From Ostrinia nubilalis (taxonomy: Eukaryota; Arthropoda; Insecta; Lepidoptera; Crambidae), in NCBI RefSeq assembly GCF_963855985.1, contig NC_087118.1:11242501-11306500 (forward strand): a stretch of 64,000 nt of DNA, in the 5' to 3' direction. Shown here in pieces: positions 54,163 to 64,000 of the stretch. The translations under genes and the position numbers were made by a program. How positions within the stretch are numbered: the first letter of the stretch is position 1; each line of letters starts with the position of its first letter. Below the pieces are notes generated by a model. The model was not told where the DNA came from and searched no databases. It saw only the letters and a program-made list of their open reading frames with translations.

Positions 54163-54242
54163 GAAAATTATAAATAACTTGAAAAAATCGAACTGCCTAA
54201 GGCGGGAATTGAATTTTTCAAGTTATTTATAATTTTCAAATT
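54163..54242. repeat. Hairpin beside the piggyBac-like insertion
   Basis: TTTGAAAATTATAAATAACTT and its mirror are separated by about 22 bp. The 12-mer AAAATCCGAAAT occurs on both sides of the whole insert (54153-54164 and 55220-55231 approximately), as a long target duplication would. Confidence 0.7.
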
Positions 54243-54263
54243 AGTTTGAGATGCGACTCTTAA

Positions 54264-55206
54264 CCTTTAACTACTGACGTGGGGGCCTCTCAGGCCTTGA
54301 AAAAGTCAAATTGTTGAATTTCTCCTCTCCCACGTTCACAACACACGCGAATCTTTTAGTACCTTCGAGTTTCATTGCACCGAGGCTGTCAACAACTGTG
54401 CACGTGATTGCACGCGCAATTTCAGTAGGTAAATTAATTTTAAAGTTTCTTGTGGGCCTCTCAGGCCCCCACCTCAGTATTAGCGTAACTTTTTTTGTCT
54501 ATAGTTTTCATTTAGTTGTCGTCTTTTCTTGAAATAATTAGAATAAATCTATAATATGGAGCCCACAATACGTCTTCCGATAGAAAGCGGTATCTCGGAA
54601 GTAAAAATAACCAACATTTAACGAAAAATAGAAGAACATTATTTTTTGGCATGTATGTTAGGAAATGATATGCCTGTACCTGTCTATCAAGATTTAAACG
54701 ATGAAACTAAGTCTCATACATGTCTTTTGAAGATTCAAATTAAATCTACATTTTAAAAACATGTATGGCTTCCTTTACTGAGCAAAGCAAGTTTATCCAG
54801 ACTGTGTTTAATTCACAATATTTGATGTGTGTCATTTTTTTCCCCCTTTTTCATATTAGAATTACTGATATATCATCAGCTAAAAAGACTATTGAAAATT
54901 AAGATTCTTAGTTGATTTGTTGAATTTATGAATATTTTTCATGATAACTTTGTGAATCATGATTTCATGAGATTTTTGCCAAAAAATGCTACATGTTTTC
55001 TAAATATTGAAATAATACGTACTTATTAACAAATTATTTACATAAAAATCGTTTTAATGTATTTAAATATAACCACTATTAATAATTATGAAACATAAAA
55101 CCCTAAAAAGATTATATATTTTTAATATAAGCACACATATGTACGGGCCTCTCAGGCCCCCACGTCAGTGTTTACGTGAAATTAAATCCACCTCAGTAGC
55201 TAAAGG
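54264..55206. mobile_element. piggyBac-like non-autonomous element
   Basis: 943 bp flanked by TTAA on both sides (54260-54263 and 55207-55210). Its ends are CCTTTAACTACTGA and the mirror TCAGTAGCTAAAGG. GGGCCTCTCAGGCCCCCAC repeats near both ends. TTAA with CCYTT ends fits piggyBac. No transposase frame remains. Confidence 0.75.
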
Positions 55207-56013
55207 TTAACGCTAAAAATTAAATAAAAATCCGAAATGCCAAAAAATCAAAATGGCGGCGGCGTGGCGGGCGGCCATTTTGTAAAAAGTTGAAAATTTC
55301 GAAATTTTGGAATTCATTTGTCGAGTAGTTGGCAACACTTTGGAAAGTCAAGTTGTATGAGGCGGTTGTGTGTCATGTCGAGAGGTTTCGCTTGGGTCAA
55401 GAAATTTCTCCAGTGTTGCCATGCTTTGGGAGATTTGGTCCAAAAATGTCTAAACTAGAAATAACGACTTCCGGTCAAAAATTTGGATGACGCCTCCTGC
55501 AAAGGGGCCGGGCAACACTGGAAGCTAGGGGAAAAAGTATTTTTTTCGACATGGGTGTCTTTAAAGTTAAGGACGGATAGGAGTTATGGCTGAAAAAATC
55601 TGAAAATGGGGTTTAGTCGGCTATACGACCCAGATTATGGGACAAATCCGAAATCATGGAAAATCAAGATGGCGACCGAGTGGGCGGCAAGATGGCCGCC
55701 AAGCTGTCACCCATTTTCATAATGGAACTAAATTTTCCATACAAATTGTACGCCTACTGCGTTGATAACGTAGAAAAAGGCGAGGCCGAAGGCCGAGCGA
55801 TAGTTCAAAGCCCAAGAGTCGCCATACATTAAATTTTAATGCGTCAAAAAAAGACTAGAGTCCAGTGACAGACAGAAAGGCGAGGCCGAAGGCCGAGCGA
55901 TGGTTCAAATCCCGACAGTCGCCATAGATTTACTTGTGTTGCGTCAAAAAAGCACAAGAGCACCGAAGAGGCCGAGAGTCAGTGGTAATCGAGCTTTATA
56001 CAGTGTGTCCGGG

Positions 56014-56930
56014 CATGTAGTGATCAAACTTTAAGGGCGAAATCTAGGGACAATTTTATCGATAAAAATACTTCAAATTTGGGGCCTGACCCATCTATCG
56101 CAAAATTACAAGGATTTAAGTTTTTAATTTTTAGTTTTCACCTCTTCCTTCAAAAACAAGTGAAAGCGTGGGTAGCTTAACATTAATAAGCAAATATTTT
56201 ATATCATGCGATAGCCAATAAAATTATCTATTAGTAGAAGAAGAAAACAGACACAAGTTTCATACATTTTATGGGAGTAAGAATGGATTTAGTTTGAAAA
56301 ATACATGACTTTTTTCACTTCTTTTTCAGTTATTTTCCAACACAAGAAAAACTAGGTCGTTAAGATGTTTTATTTTCATTTTATTTTAGTATTTGAACTA
56401 TTCTACAAAACGAATGTAAATTTATTAGTCTATGTCTATTAGTTTCGACGTAATTATTGAACAAAGATACCCCTTCCCAGCGGTTTCCATAGTGCACGCG
56501 ACATGCGAAAATGCACTGCCTGAAAGAATCACACAACCTATTCCGATTACTATGGAAAGGGGTGGGAAGGGGGTAATATCCTCTGGAGCAACTGCGAATT
56601 GAATTGGCTTGTCTTTAAGCATGTTTTACTTGTAAATTTAGCTGACTTTGTAAATGTTTGAGTTATATAATTTTGTTTTTTTTTTAAGAATCTTGCAACT
56701 CGGCACTGGCACTGTGTTCAGTTCGAACAATTTTTAAACGGAAACGTTCACATACACTTTTTTTGTTTTTTTTTTTTTTATTTTAATTTATTATTTCTCA
56801 TGGCTGCGTTTGGCGGAGAATAGCGCTTGTTGAAGATGTAGGTAGACCATGACAACCAGCCGAAAATTTATCATTGTTTCTTTTGAATTTACTTGTAATT
56901 TTTATCGACTACCACGCCCCCTATTGCGCG
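56014..56930. other. Possible transposon end and unassigned AT-rich DNA
   Basis: It starts CAGTGTGTCCGGGCATGTAG, which looks like the terminal inverted repeat of a DNA transposon, but no mirrored end is in the window. CCCCTTCCC and its mirror near 56470-56575 flank a small palindromic block. No gene is seen. Confidence 0.35.
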
Positions 56931-57290
56931 CCCTTATGACCAGTAGACCGACCTGGCTCACTGTGTCACAGATGAGACAGGGACTGTGTCACCAGATTGT
57001 AGCTTGCCTTTAACCTGTCTGACACTGTCTGATTAAACCGTCTCGGCCACAGGTCTCAACCAGAAGGGCGCGCAACCCTCATCGCGAATTGGTTCCCGCT
57101 GAAAACCAGCTTCTCGGCATGACGTTTGTGTCATGTCGCGATTTTTGCTGAGCGGGCGCCTATTCAGCATATGTTTTTATTTATTGTCTGTTATGTTTTT
57201 ATGTTTTTTTTTATGTACCTACTTACTCTTGCTTTGTATACCATAAATGATAATTATGCTGAATAAAGACATTCTTATTCTTATTCTCAA
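56931..57290 (+). mobile_element. LINE 3' end with TTATTC tail
   Basis: A GC-richer untranslated part precedes ATAATTATGCTGAATAAAGA and the tandem tail CATTCTTATTCTTATTCTC. It may be of the jockey/CR1 group. No RT is present. Confidence 0.55.
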
Positions 57291-57294
57291 ATAA

Positions 57295-57450
57295 TGTTAG
57301 AATATTATCAAAATACAATATTAGATACTATAACATCTCCATTCCATAGTATACTTTAGAGTTTAGATTGATGCTCTATGATTTTGTCTGTGGTCTATAG
57401 TATTAAAAATGAAAACTGTCAGTCTTGTAACGGCATCTCGTGTTTTAATA
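57295..57450 (+). repeat. Probable 5' LTR of the copia element
   Basis: It starts TGTTAGAATATTATC and ends next to the primer site. With no 3' LTR in the window, the limits rest on the TG start and on the primer site. Confidence 0.55.
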
Positions 57451-57464
57451 GGTTATGGGCCCAG
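57451..57464 (+). promoter_or_regulatory. copia-type primer-binding site
   Basis: GGTTATGGGCCCAG matches the site of Drosophila copia, which uses an internal half of initiator Met-tRNA. Confidence 0.85.
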
Positions 57465-57515
57465 ACCCGCTATTTTCCAAGAATTACTAAAGTTTATCAA
57501 GTGTTTTCGTTAAAA

Positions 57516-57715
57516 ATGTCGTCCGGTTACATAGTTAATGTCCCAAAATTGAAGGGGCGAGAAAATTTTGATGATTGGGCGTTCGCCGTGAAAAACTTTA
57601 TGGTGTTAGAAGGCGTTGATTTGGACAATATTTCATCGGATTTGAGTGACAGTGAGCAAGCAAAAGCTAAAGCCAAGCTAGTTATGACCATCGATCCATC
57701 GTTATTCGTACATAA
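57516..57715 (+). pseudogene. gag: copia Gag N-terminus (before the frameshift)
   Basis: It starts at ATG 57516 (MSSGYIVNVPKLKG). ENFDDWAFAVKNFM is the usual W-x-x-W-type start of copia Gag. A one-base loss near 57713 leads to a stop at 57723. The next frame continues the same protein without a gap. Confidence 0.85.
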
Positions 57716-60700
57716 TAAAGACTGAGAAAACGGTTGACGCGTTGTGGAAAAAATTGAAGCAACTTTTTGATGACACCGGGTTCACTCGAAGAATCAGCTT
57801 ATCACGGACATTAATTTCCATCCGGTTAGAAACCAGTGAATCCATGACCAGCTATGTGTCACAAGTAGTAGAAACCGCGCAAAGATTGAAGGGAACGGGC
57901 TTCGAGATTAGTGAAGAATGGATAGCATCATTACTTTTGGCCGGTCTACCCGAAAAGTTCGAGTCAATGATCATGGCGATCGAACACTCAGGTTTGGCGG
58001 TAAGCGCTGACGTCATAAAAACGAAACTTTTGGATATGTCCTCTGATGTTGGCAGCAGTGGACCGGAAACAGCGTTTTGGATGAATCGTCGACCGAAAGT
58101 TGGCAACACTGTGCACTCTAAGCAAAGACAAACGTCAAAGTCAAATCAAAATACGTCAATGTCATCGGGTTCGGGAAGTAAACAAATAAAGTGCTATAAA
58201 TGCAAAAAATTCGGACACTATAAAAACCAATGTCCTGAATCAAAAGTCAAGGAAGCAGGTGCCTTCAGTGTGGCTTTTCTTCATGGAGAATTCAGTACAG
58301 AAGATTGGTATATCGACTCAGGTGCGAGTACCCATATGACAGCAAACACAGAAAGTTTATTGAACAAACGAAAACACACGATAAAGGAAATAGTTGCGGC
58401 GAATAAAACATCTATGCCAGTTATGTGTGCCGGCGATACACGGGTGACTACATGTGTGAATGAAAATCAGTTTGACATTCCTGTAAGAAATGTGTTGTGC
58501 GTTCCAAACCTCACAACCAATCTGTTATCTGTTAGCCAACTGATAGCTAATGGAAATACAGTGTCATTTGAGAAGAATTGTTGCAACATCCGCAATAGAC
58601 AGAATAAACTGATTGGAGTAGCAAGTTTATATAATGGAGTATACAAACTTAACACAGTGAAGTCAGAGGGGTTCGCAGCTTCGGCAGTAAACACACCGGG
58701 TTCAAGACTGTGGCATAGGCGACTTGGCCATATCAATAGTGCTGATTTAGAAAAAATGAAGAATGGTGCAGTGGAGGGTGTATCCTACAATGATAAAGCG
58801 AACATCCAGAAATCCAACTGTGAAGTATGTTGCGAAGGCAAGCAGACTCGCTTACCTTTTCCATCAGGCAATCATAGAAGTGAAACACTATTAGAGGTTG
58901 TGCACTCAGATTTGTGTGGGTCTATGGAGACCAAATCTATCGGTCAGGCAAAATACTTTCTTCTTTTTGTGGATGATGCCAGTCGAATGTCAAGTGTATA
59001 TTTCTTGAAAGAGAAGAATCAAGTATTGCAGTACTTTAAGGAATATAAAAGGTTAGTTGAAAATCAAACCGGAAACAAAATTAAAGTACTGAGAACGGAC
59101 AATGGAGGAGAATTTTGTTCGAAGGAGATGGAAAATTATCTGAAGTCTGAAGGGATAGTTCATCAAAAAACTATTCCCTACACCCCAGAACAAAATGGCC
59201 TCTCCGAGCGCCTCAACAGAACATTGGTTGAACGTGCTAAATGCTTACTCTTCGAGGCTAAATTAGGCAAACAATATTGGGCTGAAGCAGTAAATACGGC
59301 AGCTTACCTAAGAAATAGGTCGCCAGCTTCAGGACTAGGAGACAAGACGCCATTCGAGAAATGGACAGGCAGAAAGCCCGACCTGAGCCACGTTAGAGTG
59401 TTTGGTAGTTCTGTCATGGTGCATGTGCCAAAGGAAAAGAGACTTAAGTGGGATAGAAAGGCAGTCAAATACATCTTGGTTGGTTATCCAGATAACATTA
59501 AAGGATACAGATTATACAACTCAGAAACAAGGCAGATAACTATGAGCAGAGATGTGACTATTCTGGAAAAAGAAGACATCTCAGATAATACTCAGATGAT
59601 AGTGCAAGAAATGACTGATGCACAGGAAGATTCACAATCAGTGGAGGATGAATCACATGATGACAGAACAGTTTTAGACCTGAACGACCAAAGCTACATT
59701 CCTTACACCACTAATTCGAGCTTAACGTCAGAAGACTCATACTATACATTATGTGAAGAAGATGATGATCCAAGGACGGTAGAAGTACCTGAATTACCAA
59801 GCAAACGCTTAAGAAAACCAGTAGAGAGGTATGGATTTTCAAATCTCAGTATCACTGATAAGCAGAAGTCCTATGATGGTGAAATAACATATGAGGAGGC
59901 GATTAAGGGACCCGACAGAGAGATGTGGAAACAGGCAATGGAGCAAGAGCTCAAAGCTTTTGAAGAAAACCAGGCTTGGGAACTAGTGGATGAAAAGGAA
60001 GCAGACAGAGTTGTTCAATGCAAGTGGGTATTCAAAAAGAAATTTGAAAGTGATAACAAGGTGAGATATAGAGCTCGCTTAGTAGCAAAGGGCTTCACCC
60101 AGAAAGAAGGAGTAGACTTTAATGAAACATACTCTCCTGTTCTAAGATACTCTACTTTGCGATTGTTATTTGCATTAAGTGTTAAATTGAATTTTAAAAT
60201 AACCCATCTTGATGTAACAACTGCGTTTCTAAATGGTTGTCTAAATGAGAATGTTTATATGCAGTTTCCACCTAATTTAAATTGTAAAAGTAATACTGTT
60301 CTTAAATTGAAACGTGCTATATACGGATTAAAGCAATCCGCAAGAGCCTGGAACCAAAGACTTAATGATTGTTTACTAGCATTAGGATATGTAAAGTCAA
60401 AATTAGAACCATGCTTGTACAGTAAAAAGGAAAATAAGGAACAAATTTTTGTCACAGTGTTTGTTGATGATTTTTTTATTTTTTCAAATAGTAGCTCTAT
60501 GACTGATAAATTAAAGAAAGATTTAATGTCAAATTTCAAAATAAAAGATTTAGGGCAAGTAAAACATTGTTTGGGCATGAGAGTTAGGACATATAAAGAT
60601 GGTAGTATTTCATTGGATCAGGAACAGTTTGTTAATGATATTTTAATGAAATTTAATATGTCAGATTGCAATGGTATTGACACACCAATAGAATATAACT

Positions 60701-61291
60701 TAAAATTAGATAAGTCTGATAATATTGAGAAACAGTTTCCTTATCAGCAACTCTTGGGAAGCCTAATGTATTTGTCAGTTTTAACACGCCCAGATATCAG
60801 TTTTAGTGTCAGTTATTTAAGCCAATTCAACAATTGTTTCACAGAAGTCCATTGGAGACATGCAAAGCGTATATTAAAGTACATAAAGAAAACAAAGTCT
60901 TATGGATTGATGTATACCAAAGATGATAATAATTTGATGGGCTTTGTAGATGCTGACTGGGGCTCTAATAATATTGATAGGAAATCCTATACAGGTTTCT
61001 GTTTTATATTGTCAGGAGCTGTAATATCATATGAATGTAAAAAACAACAAACTGTAGCATTGTCTAGCACAGAAAGTGAGTATATGGCAATATCGGAGGC
61101 CTGTAAGGAAGCTATCTACTTAAAGAATTTACTGTCAGAAATAATTAGCTGTAATTATACTATAACTCTGTACAATGACAATCAGGGCGCTCAAAAATTG
61201 ACAGAGAATCCTTTGTTCCACCGGAGAACAAAACATATTGACATACGTCATCATTTTGTGAGAGAGACCGTTGCCAATAATATAGTCAAAA
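57716..61291 (+). pseudogene. pol: copia Gag-Pol polyprotein (rest), 3'-truncated
   Basis: Open for about 1190 codons. Order: Gag helices; zinc knuckle CYKCKKFGHYKNQC (58192); protease DWYIDSGASTHMT (58303); pre-integrase LWHRRLGH with CEVCCEGK; integrase D (HSDLCGSM, about 58903), D (RTDNGGEF, about 59095) and E (NGLSERLNRT, about 59195); RT YRARLVAKGF, LDVTTAFLNG, YGLKQS and catalytic FVDDFFIF (about 60465); RNase H GFVDADWG, STESEYMAI and the tail TKHIDIRHHFVRE. After VANNIVK foreign sequence begins, although the frame stays open to 61467 by chance. All catalytic residues I can see are intact. Confidence 0.92.
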
Positions 61292-63665
61292 CTAGCTTTG
61301 GTCGCCCGCTACGCGGGCTACAAAAGCTAGATCTGCGATGCTGGCCGCTCCGGGCTTCGCCCTACGCGGCGCTCGGCCTGCGGCCTCGCATTCGGAGCTC
61401 GGCCTTCGGCCTCGCAAAGATTACAGGGGGCGTTCTCGTTTGTCACGGTGCTCTTGTGCTTTTTTGACGCAACACAAGTTTAAGTGTGGTAACTCTCGGG
61501 ATTTGAACCATCGCTCGGCCTTCGGCCTCGCCTTTCTGTCTGTCACTGGGCTCTAGTCCTTTTTTGACGCATTAAAAATAAATCTATCACGACTCACAGG
61601 CTTTAAACTATCGCTCGGCCTTCGGCCTCGCCTTTTTCTACGTTAGCTGAGCCCCCCTGCATACAATTTGTATGGAGAATTTAGTCCCTTTAGGAAAACG
61701 GGTGAACGCTTGGCGGCCATCTTGGATTTCCAAAATTTTGCATTTTTGCCTTAATCTGGACCATTTTCCGCGCCGAACCCCATTTTTACTTTTTTTCTAA
61801 CTTAACCCAATCCCGTAAAACAATTCCTTAAAACCACCCATGTCCCAAAATTTTGAGTTTCCGTAACTCCCAGTGTTGCCAGGTCATCGAGCTAAAAATG
61901 GTCAAATGTCATTAGTTTGACCTATTTGCAGGAGGCGTCATCCAAATTTTTGACCGAAAGTCGTTATTTCCATTTTTTACATTTTTTGACCAAAACTCTT
62001 AAAGTATGGCAACACTGGGAATCATTGTTTTTCCAAACGATACTCCTTGACGAACTACATAATCGCCACATACAACCCGACTTTCCCAAATGTTGCCAAC
62101 TGCCCGAAAAATGCATTTGAAAAATCAGAAATCTGAAACTTTTTACAAAATGGCCGCCCGCTCAGCCGCCATCTTGATTTTCCATGATTTCGGATTTTTC
62201 CCATAGTCTGGGTCGTATATCCGACCAAACCCCATTTTCAGATTTTCCCTGCCATATCTCCTTCTGTCCGTCCTTAACTTTAAAGACACCCATGTCGAAA
62301 AAAATACTTTTCCCCGTAGCTCCCAGTGTTGCCAGGTGATCTTTTTTTTTTTTTTTTTTTTTTATGTGATAGGAGGCAAACGAGCAAACGGATCACCTGA
62401 TGGTAAGTGATTACCGTCGCCCATAGACACCCGAGATCGATCGATCGATGATCGAGATGAAAATGGTCAAATGTCATTTGCACGACCCCTTTGCAGGAGG
62501 CGTCGTCCAAATTTTTGACCGGAAGTCGTTATTTCTACTTTCGACATTTTTGGACCAAATCTCCTAAGGTATGGCAACACTGGAGAAATTTCTTCACCCA
62601 AGCGAAACCTCTCGACAAGACACACAACCGCCTCATACAACTCGACTTTCCAAAATGTTGCCAACTGCGAGAAAAATGAATTCCAAAATTTCGAAATTTT
62701 CAACTTTTTACAAAATGGCCGCCCACGCCGCCGCCATCTTGATTTTTTGACATTTCGGATTTTTCCCATAGTCTGGGTCGTATATCCAACCAAACCCCAT
62801 TTTTATTTTTTTTCTGCCATGACTCCTTCTGTCTGTCCTTAACTTTAAAGTCAACCATGTCGCAAAAAAATCTTTTCCCCATAACTTTCAGTGTTGCCAG
62901 ACTTTTTTCATAAAAATGGTGAAATGTCATTCGGGTCCCCAAATGTCTTCAAACTGCATACCAACTTTATGGAATTTTTGGAAATTTCCATTTTCTACTA
63001 TCCGGGGCCGTGGTGGAAAATTTTCTTCCAAAATGGTAGTTTTTTCCGACTTATGGTGTTGCCATAACGAGGAACAGACCAACAATCGCCCGGAACATTG
63101 TACCCCACTCCGGTGTCTCCATCTACCGGAAAATTGCTACCAAAGTTTGACAATTTTTATGATCGCAACAAAATGGCCGACGGCTCAGCCGCCATCTTGT
63201 TTTTCGATAATCTGTAAATGAGGCCTTGAAGCAGACTATATAAGTCATAAAAACTCAAAAGAAATTTTCAAAAACAATTGCGCATCAAAAAGTTACAGCT
63301 CCCCAAAAACACCCCTGAAAACGCGTTTTCAATCCAAGATGGCGGCGCGGCCATTTTGTTTTTCCATTTTTTTCTCACATTTTTTAGCACACCTTGGCAA
63401 CCCCAATCAACACCCAAAAAAGAAAAAATTCAGGACCAGAGACAAAAAAGTTGATGTCTCAAAAAATGCCGCCATTTTGTTTTTTGGTTCAAAAAATGTA
63501 AAAAAGCTGGCAGTCAAAAAATCTAGTTTGAGATAAACACTTACAATTTTACCCCTCTCCCCTCTAAATACCCCAAAAATACCCCTGATCAGTGAGTCAG
63601 TGAGTGAGTCAGTGGTAATCGAGCTTTATATAATATACAGTGGTAATCGAGCTTTATATAATATA
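61292..63665 (-). mobile_element. Helitron-like element of about 450-bp tandem units
   Basis: On the minus strand it ends with hairpin GCCCGC-GTA-GCGGGC, eight bases, CTAG and then T, the form of a Helitron 3' end. The body has GC-rich CTCGGCCTTCGGCCTCGC palindromes (61380-61630), then units of about 450 bp starting at CCATCTTG-type motifs (61715, 62163, 62727, 63184), each with TGGCAACAC and GGACC-type blocks. The other end has GTGAGTCAGTGG and two direct copies of a 28-bp sequence (63611-63665). No Rep/helicase is visible. The frames seen repeat with the unit and are not genes. Confidence 0.6.
62341..62455 (-). mobile_element. LINE or SINE 3' fragment with poly(A), minus strand
   Basis: The reverse complement reads CGGTAATCACTTACCATCAG, GTGATCCGTTTGCTCG and CCTCCTATCACATAAAA, a sequence very common in lepidopteran genomes. 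GATC repeats lie on both sides (62338-62341 and around 62437-62455). Confidence 0.65.
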
Positions 63666-64000
63666 CTAGCTTTGGTCGCCCGCTACGCGGGCTACAAAAG
63701 CTAGATCTGCGATGCTGGCCGCTCCGGGCTTCGCCCTACGCGGCGCTCGGCCTGCGGCCTCGCATTCGGAGCTCGGCCTTCGGCCTCGCAAAAATTACAG
63801 GGGGGCTTCTCGTTTGTCGCAAGGCTCTTTTGCTTTTTTGACGCAACACAAGTAAATCTATGGCGACTGTCGGGATTTGAACCATCGCTCGGCCTTCGGC
63901 CTCGCCTTTCTGTCTGTCACTGGGCTCTAGTCCTTTTTTGACGCATCAAAAATTAATCTATGGCGACTCACAGGCTTTAAACTATCGCTCGGCCTTCGGC
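63666..64000 (-). mobile_element. Second Helitron-like element, cut by the window edge
   Basis: The 3' end (minus strand) starts CTAGCTTTGGTCGCCCGCTA and repeats 61292 onward with few differences, including the three GGCCTTCGGCCTCGC blocks. It sits head-to-tail against the previous copy, a common arrangement for Helitrons. Confidence 0.7.

Larger units (their letters stand above)
53680..56013 (+). mobile_element. Helitron-like block of about 450-bp tandem units, left copy
   Basis: It is the inverse of 61292-63240 over most of its length. Units restart at AAGATGGCGGC-like motifs (53719, 55247 and 55663). Each unit has GGCAACACT, GTTGCCAGG-type blocks, GACGCCTCCTGCAAA and ATACGACCCAGATTATGGG. 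Its right part (55780-55990) has GGCGAGGCCGAAGGCCGAGCG twice, mirrored at 61495-61640. A piggyBac-like element interrupts it. Its 3' terminus is replaced by AGTCAGTGGTAATCGAGCTT. It has no coding frame. Confidence 0.6.
57295..61291 (+). mobile_element. Ty1/copia retrotransposon, 3' end missing
   Basis: The 5' LTR (57295 to about 57450) is followed directly by the classic copia primer site. A single Gag-Pol frame follows with one frameshift. The protein ends abruptly at residue 1183 of the second frame, inside the conserved RNase H tail, where a Helitron-like end starts (CTAG at 61292). The last stretch of pol and the 3' LTR are not in the window. If the Helitrons inserted cleanly, they should lie to the right of 64000. 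Confidence 0.9.

Noticed and set aside
61292..61467. C-terminal end of the copia protein
   Set aside because: The frame runs on into the Helitron end; the same DNA occurs again at 63666 without copia.
53700..63221. Repeated frames of about 65-115 codons in the 450-bp units
   Set aside because: They occur in both orientations with the unit, lack motifs and are broken in different units.

Overview
The window looks like repeat-dense DNA from a lepidopteran (moth or butterfly) genome. The signs are a Helitron with the CTAG end usual in Lepidoptera, LINE ends with TTTGAATTTGAA-type tails, a mag-like Ty3/gypsy element, BEL/Pao, copia, RTE and Penelope-type pieces, and an AT-rich background with no single-copy host gene that I can recognise. 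Almost every coding frame belongs to a retrotransposon, and most are broken.

Left part (1-8178). The 3' piece of one LTR (1-177) abuts a fold-back element (178-4642). A compact LTR retrotransposon (278-3891, target duplication AATA) sits inside the left arm of that fold-back element. It encodes only a capsid-like Gag protein and has lost pol. Next come inverted and nested copies of a common repeat family (4783-7392) and a 213-bp Helitron (7568-7780).

Central part (8179-50975). One mag-like gypsy element (gypsy-1) spans 42.8 kb because of nested insertions. Its LTRs lie at 8179-8339 and 50821-50975 and are flanked by the same 5-bp duplication, ATGTG. Its own DNA totals only about 4.8 kb. The order is gag (8367-9433), protease and RT (30898-31872), RNase H (38079-38849), integrase (44551-45423) and C-terminal tail (49631-50148). 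The gaps hold: a 21.5-kb composite containing two large LTR elements without working genes (12649-18925 and 22168-30159); a BEL/Pao element (31873-38078, TSD CAAAT); a second decayed gypsy (38850 to about 44550) that itself carries a Penelope-like fragment and LINEs; a DNA element with terminal inverted repeats that became a tandem dimer after taking an antisense RTE LINE (45424-49630, TSD AGCA); and a Harbinger-like MITE (50380-50808, TSD TAA).

Right part (50976-64000). This part has small MITEs, a hairpin-rich minisatellite, a possible core promoter (53346-53421), a copia element with one frameshift whose 3' end is missing (57295-61291), and two oppositely oriented Helitron-like blocks made of about 450-bp tandem units (53680-56013 and 61292-63665). 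Another Helitron-like end begins at 63666 and runs off the window.

Most interesting are the non-autonomous LTR elements. Two have LTR pairs that look identical by eye although their interiors have no usable genes, so proteins from elsewhere must have moved them. One has a leader made of about 27 small hairpins with paired base changes. The gag-only element, the hairpin element and gypsy-2 share the same motif directly after the LTR, which suggests one lineage or one priming system.
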